A model generated the notes under the pieces. It did no database searches. It worked only from the letters and a program-made list of their open reading frames with translations, and had not been told where the DNA came from. A program made the position numbers and the translations under genes. A stretch of 64,000 bases of DNA, from positions 20,147,958-20,211,957 of the forward strand of contig CM072512.1 in NCBI GenBank assembly GCA_036898135.1, in the 5' to 3' direction. The DNA is from Oncomelania hupensis. Its lineage: Eukaryota; Mollusca; Gastropoda; Littorinimorpha; Pomatiopsidae. Shown in pieces: positions 53,756 through 64,000 of this stretch (its first letter is position 1; each line of letters opens with the position of its first letter).

Positions 53756-53756
<1 letters not shown>
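53091..53756. other. Upstream of the LINE leader; 5' UTR or flank
   Basis: No recognisable motif. Part of this may be the LINE 5' UTR, but the boundary cannot be set without another copy. Confidence 0.4.

Positions 53757-53834
<78 letters not shown>
53757..53834. repeat. (GA)n microsatellite
   Basis: Pure GA run of about 75 bp. Confidence 0.97.
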
Positions 53835-53837
<3 letters not shown>

Positions 53838-56780
53838 AACTTCCAACCGCAATGAAATCGTCATCGGCCACGACCGCACGATGAACGGGAAAGGTTGGCA
53901 GATGAAATGGTCCTAGCGCTTCCAAGTTTGATGATTTTTCCGTCGTTTGTTTTTCATCTGACGCCGCTTGCGGAATCGTACACGTCTCTTTCCCCTCCGA
54001 CATGCATGGTTCATTGCACACGACGATGATATTCATTTCCAACATTCGCCACTTGAGCTTAGGACTATAATACAACGATAATCTTGTACAAACACACTGG
54101 GATTGTTGCTGAGTAATGCACTGCGCTTAGTATATGCTTCTCAATGTCTTATTTTGTGATTGCATATATTTCCAACCAAATAACAATGAATATTTTTCAT
54201 TTTCAGTACCGGTTTATAAAATCATGGCTGATTAGTAAAAAATCTTTAACGGTTTTGCAAAGTGTGCACGATTTAATAACTTGTCAAATTCAGCAAACTG
54301 AATCATATAGCGTTACATACATGAACCGACATGTTGAAACTATACCTTAAATTATAAGCACCTCAACTCCTTCTTACCGAGCTTCTGAAGCAAATTAATC
54401 AGACGTCCAACAAACATAAAAATGCGCGTGCTTATAAATGCTGGAAATTACATATCGTTATGTTAATTGCGGGGGTCACGGTTTTTTTTTAAAATCTAAA
54501 ATGAACCCTTCTCTGCCTACGTAGTGGAAAAAGCCATTGACACAGGAAAGCGAAAAGCTTATGGCTCCCCTAGAAATCATAAAGTTCAGCGGGCCAGAAT
54601 GGCATCGGGGCTTGCGTGGAGGGGATACTCTATGCATGCCCTCCATTATTTGATCTCTTTTGAAGTCGGTCTCCGCTCGCACAACAAATGGTGACAGGAA
54701 CCGATGCAAAAAGCACAAGCCGGGGCCGTAAAATCAGTGACAGTCTAGTAAACAATATAAAGGTATGGCCGCTCTTCGACACCTCTATACTAAAATTCCA
54801 GCTTCCGACAGTTTCCCCTTCTTCCCTTCTTTCCACTCCAACCTCAGTCCCCCTTCTTTTACATCTTTCCGCCATATCAGCTTCCAGCATTAACTAAACG
54901 TTAACATTCGTCAGCACTAACATTAGTTTTGCATGGTATTCGTCTGTTTACGTACACTGAAGCAGCGCCCTACAAACAACGTTTTCACAACATAATGCAA
55001 AAACTATCAGCTGAAATTGTATTGAGGTGTCAGTGTTTATGCACAGCATGATGAAGAAACAAGAAAGCGGTTGCGGGCAAATACAGTTCTTAATTTTAAT
55101 TCTTGTCCAAAACGTTTGGCAGTGCCTTAAGAAATACCTTTTAAATTTTTTTTTTTATTCTGGAACGGAAAGCGGAAATTGATACTTATAGCACAGTGAA
55201 GAAAAAGGAAACCGTTGCGACTTTATATATCAATTCTTAATTCTCTTTCAGACATCTGAAGTTCAGGGAGAACAGAAGAATAAAGCAAAAAATATTATAG
55301 AAAAAGACTACCGGAAATTATTCGGGGGTTCTCACAGATTTAGGTGATCATAATAATTAGCTTTAAAAATAATTTATATAAAGATTTGCAACAGAACACC
55401 TTAGTCTTGAATGCTTCATTTGGTTCATCTATCTAAACCGCACTACGCAATACAACATCTGTTTAAAACTACTAGCGAAAATTGTACGATGCTGTCCATA
55501 GGTTTAGAATAATAAGGAGGGGAAAAAAACTACAACATCGATAAAAGCTCTTTTCTTCATTTAGATTTTCGTTCTTAATTTAGTTTCTCAGTTTTCCAGA
55601 AACTGACAGTAGAGCTTTAAGGGATATAACAAAAATTAACTGAGCCTAAAACTATTAGTGGAAATTGAATGGAGTTGTTAAAAGGTAGAGCAAAACTAAA
55701 ATAAATGAACACCGAGAACAGTCAGCTCGATTCTGAATCGTGTTTCCCTCATCCTATAACTTGCGTCGGTGTTCACAATTCACCTCCGCTTTGCAACATG
55801 CTCGCGTTGAATGGGAAAAATGTGGTGGAAAACATTACACGCGCGTGTTGAAAGCCAAATAACCGTGTCAGTACTGGTAACATGGAAAGAGTATTAGCAA
55901 AAAGTGTCCACGGAAAAGGCTTTCTCTTCTTGTCAGAGCAACCCAAATAGTTATGACTTCGTTTTTAAGAAGTCATCTTTCCTTTACGCTTTACGCCAAA
56001 ACTTGGTGTACCAAGCCACAAGAAATCTAGTCTATGATAATACGACTGTGCGCAAAAAGACCTCTATAATAGACGCGAATGTTATATTACTACTTTTGTA
56101 TGATTCCAGAATGCTACGGAAAGCGTTAAACCGATACAAAGAATTTAAAAAGAACTACTGAATGTTCAGTGTATTTATTTTCTTCTTTGAAGAAACAGAA
56201 CATACACTTCAAAACTGCATAATTTTCAGCTGGAAGGCCAGACGCTAGGATCGTTGTAAGTGGATGGGTATTGGGGGTGATTGGCAGGAGGACGAAAGTA
56301 GCTCTGTTGGAGAATGGGGAGGTTTGTGGAAATTGTGATAGTTTCGTAACAGAAAGGAGCTGGTGGTACATGGTACATTATTCAACAGTGAAGACGAGCA
56401 TCCTCCTCCAGGCTCGTTGCCTATGAACAAGACCTGACAACTGTAAACAAGACCTCCAATGTGCTGTGAATCTGCTCGTTGCAAAGTAAAAAACCAAAAT
56501 ACTGGGAATTTCGGGGATCGAGTTTCTCACTGTCGTCAGTAGTAGGACAAAATTCCAGACGCAGCAGAACAGGAAAGTTACAATGAGCTGAAAGATCAAA
56601 TTCTATCGGTTTTCCTTGCGCCCACAGAGATCAAATTCCAGCGATTTCAGCATTCTCGTAAAAAGGATGCACCACGGACCCCGTCTTGCTACAGACACAT
56701 TCCCAGAGGCATAAGCCACTCAATATAGAATTACAACGCAAAATTATTAATGTCTTATGCAAGTCGGCTTATGTCTAAAA
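53835..56780. other. 2.9 kb without recognisable gene
   Basis: AT-rich. Frames at 54144-54350, 54630-54890 and 55904-56161 have no recognised domain. Confidence 0.5.
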
Positions 56781-58955
56781 ATTCATTTCCACAGACGATA
56801 AAGCGGGCATCTAGAATCAAAGAGGAGAGGGTGGAAAGAAAGAGAGAGACAGAGAGAAGAGAGAAAAAGAGATAGACAGAGGAGGAGAGAGAGAGAACAG
56901 AGAGGGAGATAGAGACAGACAGACCGACAGAGACAGAGAATATCTTGCTTCATTCCCAAAGGTATAAACAATTGAAAACAAAATTAAAGTGCAAAAATAT
57001 TACCACAAAAACATGATTAGGCCTACGTTTTCACCACGCCAAAAACAACTTTAAGTAAAAAGCACCCTCTAGGTTTTCATGCATCAGGTCATTCGTCACA
57101 ATATGTCAACTTAACTCATCGATGCGTATCTCTGGGAAGGGAACGCGTCGATATTTTATGCAATAATAATTTGATGAATGCATCTATGTACGAGGGCGCT
57201 CGTCTGCATCATCATCATCAGCAGCAGCAGCAGCGGCAGCTCTTACTATCGTCCTTCAATGCAAACTTATGTCATAGTATGTGTACTGTAAGCTACTCAT
57301 AGTCCTAGGTTGAACAGACAGGCACCATAAAAATTCAAACGCATTTCTGACAGACGTTCACAGTTTGGTGATGCACATAGCTACAGGTACGTCGACTATG
57401 ACGTGTTGATCTGATTACCTTAAGGCAGACCCCCACAACCTACTCTATATAAGCCATGTTGTCGCAACCCAGGTGTTCAAAATGAACGGTTTTAACACTC
57501 ACAACCACAAGATGAAAAGTGAAAATGAACTCCACTTGCAGTGTACTAAAGATTACCTTCTTTTTTATGTTTCTGTTTGAAAACAAGTTGATGGCAGGAT
57601 TTTTCTGTCTGGCTTGTTAATACTGCGATTACAGTATATTACTGTATGAATAACAAGTTCATACATATACCTAGGTCTATAAATTTCATCGCTGCAGCAA
57701 AGTCGTTGTTCTTGGGAATGCGAAGTGTGATCAAAGCCCAGCATGAACGTGGCGTTTCAAAAAACAGTGTGAGACTAACCCTATGTGTGCAGGTACAGAA
57801 AAACAAGCACCAACACCTATTCCCACCAGGTATACACCCCAAACAAACTCAGCTCTTCCCACATGTTCCTGCCAATAATAATGACGAGGCTCATGTTATA
57901 AACGATATGCTAAATACAGCGAGAATTTCGGGCAGGCCAGCGTCGGGGTGATGAAAAGAAAGGCTACAGGTCTTTCTAACATGCATGGCCATCATGTCAG
58001 TAGGTTTATCTCTTCATGCCCTCTTTCTCTGTTTAAGAAACATGTTATATTTAAACCACGTGATTTAAACTCTTACTATAAAAACCTCTTTCTTCCACTT
58101 CTAAGGAACTGTCCAAGCACCTGTTAATATGTGCAATGCAAAGATTCACAAGAAGAATATGGGGAACAGACGGTATGGCCTCATATCTGGGTCAATGGGC
58201 ACAAATCTGTTTTACGTCCAATATGGTAGCCTCGTTCACGAAAGGGAAAGTAACGACATCCCAGATATCATCCCTCTGCTTCCTCCCATCCTTCACAAAG
58301 TCCATAAACTCTCTCTCCGCAGAAACATATTGCACGGCGAAGTATGGTACAATCATCAGCCGCCAATGAGGCAGGCCGACCCTGTCTCTCAGACCCCTGA
58401 ATTTGAAACCAACACAAAAAGTTGAGGCGACGTTTGAAGTGCGTGCCTGGACAAAGTATTGTCGTTAGCCACAAAGTAGAACATATCATATCAGGTCAAA
58501 GCAAAGTATTTATAAACCTCTTAGTCAAAATGGGCAAATGCTATTTTGCCTCCCTTCTAGGATCGATTTGTTATAGTGTATACATGGTGGACAGTATCAG
58601 CTATGATTAAAACATACCTATACCCACCCTTAATGCACAGTCATTCTGCATGTGCACTGCACCACATTAAAGAAGATGACGTATTGCAAAATATTAATTG
58701 CAGGAGCAAGAATTACAGGCATATGATGTGCAATGTGTTTTGTTTTTGAGTTTAAACGCTGTGCTTCAAATGTCACACACTCTTTTCATCCGACCTTATG
58801 AGGCAAAACAACAACAACAACAGTAGCAGCAACAACAAAACAGTAATAAATCAGGCTATAACTTGTTGAGAAAGGAAAATTGTTGTATCCCTTCATATTC
58901 ATCAGTACAATCCAAGTTTAACTTGGAGCAAATAATCACTAAATAAGGTCGTCCT
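56781..58955. other. 2.2 kb without recognisable gene; GA-rich tract
   Basis: GA-rich at 56817-56935 and a CATCATCATCATCAGCAGCA run at 57210-57240. The 101-codon frame at 57646-57951 and the 98-codon frame at 58129-58425 look protein-like in composition but I recognise no domain and see no supporting context. Confidence 0.45.
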
Positions 58956-58980
58956 TATCCTATCCTATCCTATCCTATCC
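58956..58980 (-). repeat. Orphan (TATCC)n, RTE-like tail
   Basis: Five TATCC units, the tail motif of the RTE-like LINE, but without the coding end next to it. Possibly a very short 5'-truncated insertion or an independent repeat. Confidence 0.6.
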
Positions 58981-60354
58981 AGGAGGTCTAGATCAAAATT
59001 GCGCAAAAACAAAAAACAATGCCAAATTTACGCTAGGATGTGACTGTTATATATTCATACATTTTTTGGTGTCTAATAATTCAGAAAAATGAATCTAAAC
59101 TTCGCACCGTTCAAAAAGTTGTCTGCTATACTTAACGCAGCGCATGTCGAACATGTTCCAAAGAGATTTAACAAAGCCGGGATATTTTGTTCATGTGGTA
59201 CTGAGTGACGAAATTATGGCATCAAGGAGCCCTTTGCTTTAACTTTCCAGGTATGTCTTTTTTTTAAGCCGCTTACACACTTATTTGAGAGCTTTCACCT
59301 CAATAATTTGAATTTATGCACTCTTCTTAGACAATGCTATTTAGTATAAAGTTTCGTGGAGAAAATGGCCTCCGACTCAATGTAACTGCGAAGTGTCTGT
59401 GTTTATGAAGACGAAAGAAGATAGGAAACTTCGTTTTGCGGGCACAATGATACTACAGATGCAGTTTTGCTTAGTTACGGAGGGAGAGAGAGGGAAAGAG
59501 GACAACCAGCCAATGCCAGCTGAGACATAGTGTACAGTATTGATTGCGTTCACTGACACAAAAAGCTTATTTTCCGCGCAATAAACATGGCTTGGTGACT
59601 CAAAAGGACAGCGCGCACAGAAAAATAAATCGTCATTAGCTGGTTAAGGAGCTTTTGACCGAAATAATAGAGGGAGGGTTAGTGAAAGGATGGCAAGGAA
59701 AAAGATTAGATTGGTCTCGGAGTGAGCCTGCTGTGTAACACTGGGTGTGAGGATGCAGGGAACTGTCAGTACGTGTGTGCATATATGTGTTTGTGTGTGT
59801 GTGTGTGTGTCTGTCTGTCTGTCTCTCTCTCTCTCTGTCTCTCTGTCTCTCTCTCTCTCTTCCCCTCATTGTTTAATGATTGCAATGCTTGTGTGTGTGT
59901 ATCTGTGTGTCTGTGTGTGAATTAACATTTTTTGATGCTATTACCACCTGAAATGTACCCAGCCAGCTGAGACAGAGAAAGATAGACACAGAGAGAGAAT
60001 TAATGACGTGAGTGTGCCTATGCCTGCAACAAGGCCTTTGTCCGATCATGTTCAAGCTTGAATAATTTTATTGTCTTTGATGCTTTGCCTTCTCTAAATG
60101 CATACGTCCAAGCGGTTAATAGAGAATACACTCTTAAAATATGTGCTTTCTTTGGACAGAGGAAGAGAAAAACTTGGTTAATATAATATTGATCCCGGCT
60201 TTCGTTTGTTAGACAAGTCATGTGAGGCATAGTAAACAAGAACTGCTAATGAACTGCTAATGAGAAATGTACTGTAGTGTACATGATGTAAACAAATCTC
60301 CACTGCTGAAACGGTTTACTACAGCATCTACTAAAACGCTTTACCCCAACAGTT
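58981..60354. other. 1.4 kb without recognisable gene
   Basis: Contains GT then CT runs at 59788-59861. No gene. Confidence 0.5.
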
Positions 60355-60471
60355 TATTCTCCATTAGTACTTTAAAACCAAGCAATCTCACTAGGAAACA
60401 GTTATCGCAGTTTTTTAAGATGTATTCTCCATTATTACTTTTAATTATCTTAGCCGCGATCTCGCTAGGGA
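60355..60471 (+). repeat. Imperfect tandem duplication, second unit split by a SINE
   Basis: Unit 1 (60355-60419) runs from TATTCTCCATTAGTACTTT through ATCTCACTAGGAAACAGTTA to TCGCAGTTTTTTAAG. Unit 2 starts at 60422 (TATTCTCCATTATTACTTT), reaches ATCTCGCTAGG, is interrupted by the SINE, and resumes at about 60912 with AGGAAAGAAGTATCGCAGTA and TTTAAG. Confidence 0.82.
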
Positions 60472-60912
60472 GGCACGGTGGCCTAATGGTAGAGCTTTAG
60501 CTTGCGGATCTGAAGGTCCCGGGTTCGAGCCCAGGCCGGGGCATTGTGTTGTGTCCTTGGGAAAGACACTTTACTCCCGTTTCCTACTCCTTCGGATGAG
60601 AGTATAAACCGAGGTCTAGTCTGTGTCGCATACATTCCATCACAACTGACTTTAAAGATCCTGACGTTCATGTCCTAGACGGGTGAGTGCCGGTGACAAG
60701 AACGCACCCAGCATGCACTTAGGTCCTTCTCCCCCATCCCTGGCTGCCCAGGATTGTGCTCAGTTGTACGGGCGTCAGACCATGCGCCCAAAGGCTGCGG
60801 GTGGGCGTCTCGGGCGGCTTGAGTTAGATCCTGTATCGGCCAGCGCCTTGAGCAGCTCTTGAGCTGGAAAAGCGCTATATAAGAACGATGAAATAAATTA
60901 AATAAATTAAAT
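60470..60912 (+). mobile_element. tRNA-derived SINE, family B, copy 2
   Basis: The most intact family B copy: GGTGGCCTAATGGTAGAGC (box A-like), CCCGGGTTCGAGCCC (box B), TTGTGTCCTTGGGAAAGACA, GCCAGCGCCTTGAGCAGCTC and AAAAGCGCTATATAAGAACG, then a (TAAA)n-type tail. The tail differs from the AAT tail of copy 1. Confidence 0.9.
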
Positions 60913-60940
60913 AGGAAAGAAGTATCGCAGTATTTAAGTT

Positions 60941-62422
60941 AACAACGCAATCGTCACATCTGTGTACTGTTTCTTGCTTTAAAAAAAAAAAAAAAGGTTC
61001 ATAAGCTGTCGTTAGTTATACGTAGTTACCAAACAACTAAATAGTTTACCACGCAATATTTTCATATTTGTAATAATAAAATCTTACATCTTAGCACTGT
61101 TTCGAACAAGAAATCACAAAAACCTCTTAATTATAACTTCCAAGGAAAATGCGTCTTAAGATCGCGGTGACCACTTTCCTTAGAAGGTGACAATTACACT
61201 GACGCACAAATAAAATGTCCTGCATTCAAACACGCCATCGAATATATCACACTTAATCAAAATTCTGCTGAAACTCCATCCATGCAAGCAATCAGAGATT
61301 ACAGATTCATAAAGCACACTTTATTCACGCCAGGTTTTGTCGGTCGCTGCATTCAAATCTGGGCGCATTTTCATTATTAACGTCATGCAACTTTACTTTT
61401 TTTTTCTTCTAATTTCCAGATGTCAGATTTCATTTGTCAAAAATCTCTGAGCATGCACTCTTTCAAACTAAAATCAGTGAGCTATTAAGAAAAGCAACAA
61501 GTGAAAAAGAAACTGATCTTGATTTATTTTCTCAATTCTGCCCAAACCAAAGCAGCGTCTCTGCAAATAGAATGCAAAAATCGTTGCATGAAACGAACAG
61601 TTACTTTTTCTTAAATTATTTTTTTCTTATGTTATATTCCTGTCATGAATCACGAAAATCGATTTTACTTTCATGAACGTGCCAACTATATGTACAATTT
61701 CGTCAAGTCGGAATAGAGAGAGGTTGAAGACAAATTTGTTGCGAAGAATATGCTCTCTGATATTTTTGACAATGATTTGTGAGTTTCCGTTTTAGATGTA
61801 GGATACCCAATATGAACACCTATTTCTGGCATGCTTTAAACAACTGTTCCCACGTCCATATCAATCACCATCTGGAGACCTTGCTGTGCCGCATTACCCA
61901 AAACAAGGAAGGTGCAGACGCGTCTCCTTGGGGCAGACCTCCCTCAATCTTTTCCAACGCCAGATGAAAAGGGAAAAGATCTTACATATGAATATAAAAA
62001 GACACCTTTGGTGGCAAAAGATTCATTTGCCCAAGGGGACCACTGCTGTCGGTAAACAGATGCAAGATTGAAAGAACATGCCGCATGTCAAATGATCGAG
62101 AGCAGCTCTTCTACAGTCTGATGTAGTTAGCCTACATAGTAGTTGTACGACAACGAACAGATATTCATCACAAACACTAAAACAAACAAATAGCTATCGC
62201 TTTACTGAGGAAGTGTGAGGGGTTCAGTAGTCGGTTAGAATTATTATTTTAGACAAGCATAATTACAAATCAAAGTGTCGCTATCAGCAGACCAAAATAA
62301 GGAATGATTTTTTCTATCACGCTATTAATGTATTGAAGAGAGTATCATCTAGACGGTTGAACGTTCTATTACACACTACACTCATTCTCTCTTTCTTTCC
62401 CACCCACAAACCATACCTCCCT

Positions 62423-62427
<5 letters not shown>
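60941..62427. other. 1.5 kb without recognisable gene
   Basis: AT-rich. Frames at 61434-61676 and 61779-61967 have no recognised domain. Confidence 0.5.

Positions 62428-62474
<47 letters not shown>
62428..62474. repeat. (CT)n microsatellite
   Basis: About 45 bp of CT. Confidence 0.95.
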
Positions 62475-62475
<1 letters not shown>

Positions 62476-62655
62476 ACTAGCCTTTGGCTAGTAACTTAAA
62501 AATTTTACTAGCCAAACTAAAACTTTTACTAGCCAAACTAAAAAGAAGTTCATTTTAGCGCACTCGCATTTGGCGACTAAAGTTTTATTTTTTTGTCGCC
62601 AAATTTTTTTTTTCTCTAGCCATGGCGACTAAATTAGTCGCCATTTTCAGGCCTG
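62475..62655. repeat. Palindrome-rich segment, possible hAT-like MITE end
   Basis: Contains CTAGCCTTTGGCTAG, a tandem TTACTAGCCAAACTAAAA pair, and an 11-bp-arm palindrome at 62622-62644 (ATGGCGACTAA / TTAGTCGCCAT), then CAGGCCTG. A CAGG-type terminus next to GGCGACTAA resembles non-autonomous hAT ends, but a matching left terminus was not found. Confidence 0.5.
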
Positions 62656-63487
<832 letters not shown>

Positions 63488-63638
63488 AGCTACTCATGCT
63501 GTCCGCTAAAGTGCAACAGCACAGCTTCCGTGCGCATACGTTTTTTGTGTGTGGGCACAGGATACAAATTAGCCCAGTCTCTCCATTACTGCGGGAGACT
63601 ATTGACCACTATCAGACAGGAGAGTGGGACGCGTAAAG

Positions 63639-63714
63639 AGAGAGAGAGAGAGAGGGGGGGAGAGAGAGAGAGAGGGAGAGAGGGAGAGAGAGAGGGAGAG
63701 AGAGAGAGAGAGAG
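63639..63714. repeat. (GA)n microsatellite next to a LINE tail
   Basis: GA run with GGGA interruptions ending at the TATCC tail of the next LINE. Confidence 0.95.
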
Positions 63715-63715
63715 A

Positions 63716-64000
63716 ATTCTATCCTTTCCTATCCCGTAACTCGAGAGTCGTTGGGGTACCACAGATGATCGTTTTACCAGCGTACTCCATCTTTCTTTAT
63801 CCTCAGCAACCCTCATGGATTCGCTCAGTGTCAAACCAGTCCATTCTCGAATGTTGTCCTCCTACCTATTTTTCCGTCTTTATCTTCTTCTGCCTCCTTG
63901 CACCGTACCTTTGCAAGGACTGATCTCTGCTGACGTTGCCATACCATCGGTTTTTCCATTTATTCACCACTGTGAGCATGTCATCGTGTTGTCCAATGGC
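63716..64000 (-). mobile_element. RTE-like LINE copy H, 3' end, runs off the window
   Basis: Tail TATCCTTTCCTATCC at 63719-63733, then minus-strand MTLSESMRVAEDKERWSTLV and KRSSVVPQRLSSYGIG. Further upstream 63835-64000 continues as the GGRR..RWEDN and RWYG region with several frameshifts. The element extends past the window edge. Confidence 0.9.

Noticed and set aside
57646..57951. 101-codon frame with mixed composition
   Set aside because: I see no domain, repeat similarity or splice context. Kept only as a note in the regional description.

Overview
The window looks like intergenic DNA from a large, repeat-rich invertebrate nuclear genome. I found no host protein-coding gene I could defend, no rRNA and no free-standing tRNA gene. 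Long ATT, CAT, GT and GA/CT microsatellites, tRNA-derived SINEs, APE-type LINEs, a Ty3/gypsy LTR element, a Helitron and a foldback element together suggest a marine lophotrochozoan, possibly a mollusc. That assignment is inference from repeat content, not from any marker gene.

Layout. 0-2 kb holds a dispersed repeat and two different SINEs. 2.8-7.25 kb holds two abutting minus-strand LINE copies of an RTE-like endonuclease-reverse transcriptase family, with (GGATA)n tails and an unrelated ~0.55 kb repeat inserted. 7.36-8.95 kb holds a truncated SINE and a non-autonomous Helitron with clean termini. 9-18.4 kb holds LINE and SINE fragments. 18439-25639 is a complete Ty3/gypsy-type LTR element on the minus strand. 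25.6-28.1 kb holds three more RTE-like LINE pieces. 29-43 kb holds a third SINE type, a decayed LINE, a second copy of the 0.55 kb repeat, a 0.9 kb foldback element and a LINE 3' end. 47.6-53.1 kb is a near-complete LINE on the minus strand. 53-64 kb holds simple repeats, a SINE that landed in a duplicated sequence, a possible hAT-like end and a last RTE-like LINE running off the window.

The two most informative elements are these. (1) The LTR element has 1.55 kb LTRs that differ, in my reading, by one substitution and one 10-bp repeat unit. Its domain order is gag-protease-integrase-[RT remnant]-RNase H, the Gmr1-like order with integrase upstream of RT, and nearly all of RT is deleted. It therefore looks young but cannot make its own RT. 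(2) The 47.6-53.1 kb LINE starts with a hydrophobic leader followed by a canonical 2A (StopGo) motif, then a coiled-coil/RRM-like ORF1. A single in-frame TGA separates ORF1 from an endonuclease-RT ORF2 that has no usable ATG.

These elements do not form a pathway. They are layers of insertion. The LTR element abuts an RTE-like LINE tail, a SINE split a duplicated unit, and two of the longest CT/GA tracts start directly at AAGTCTCT-type tails. All family names come from motif recognition by eye; no database search was possible.
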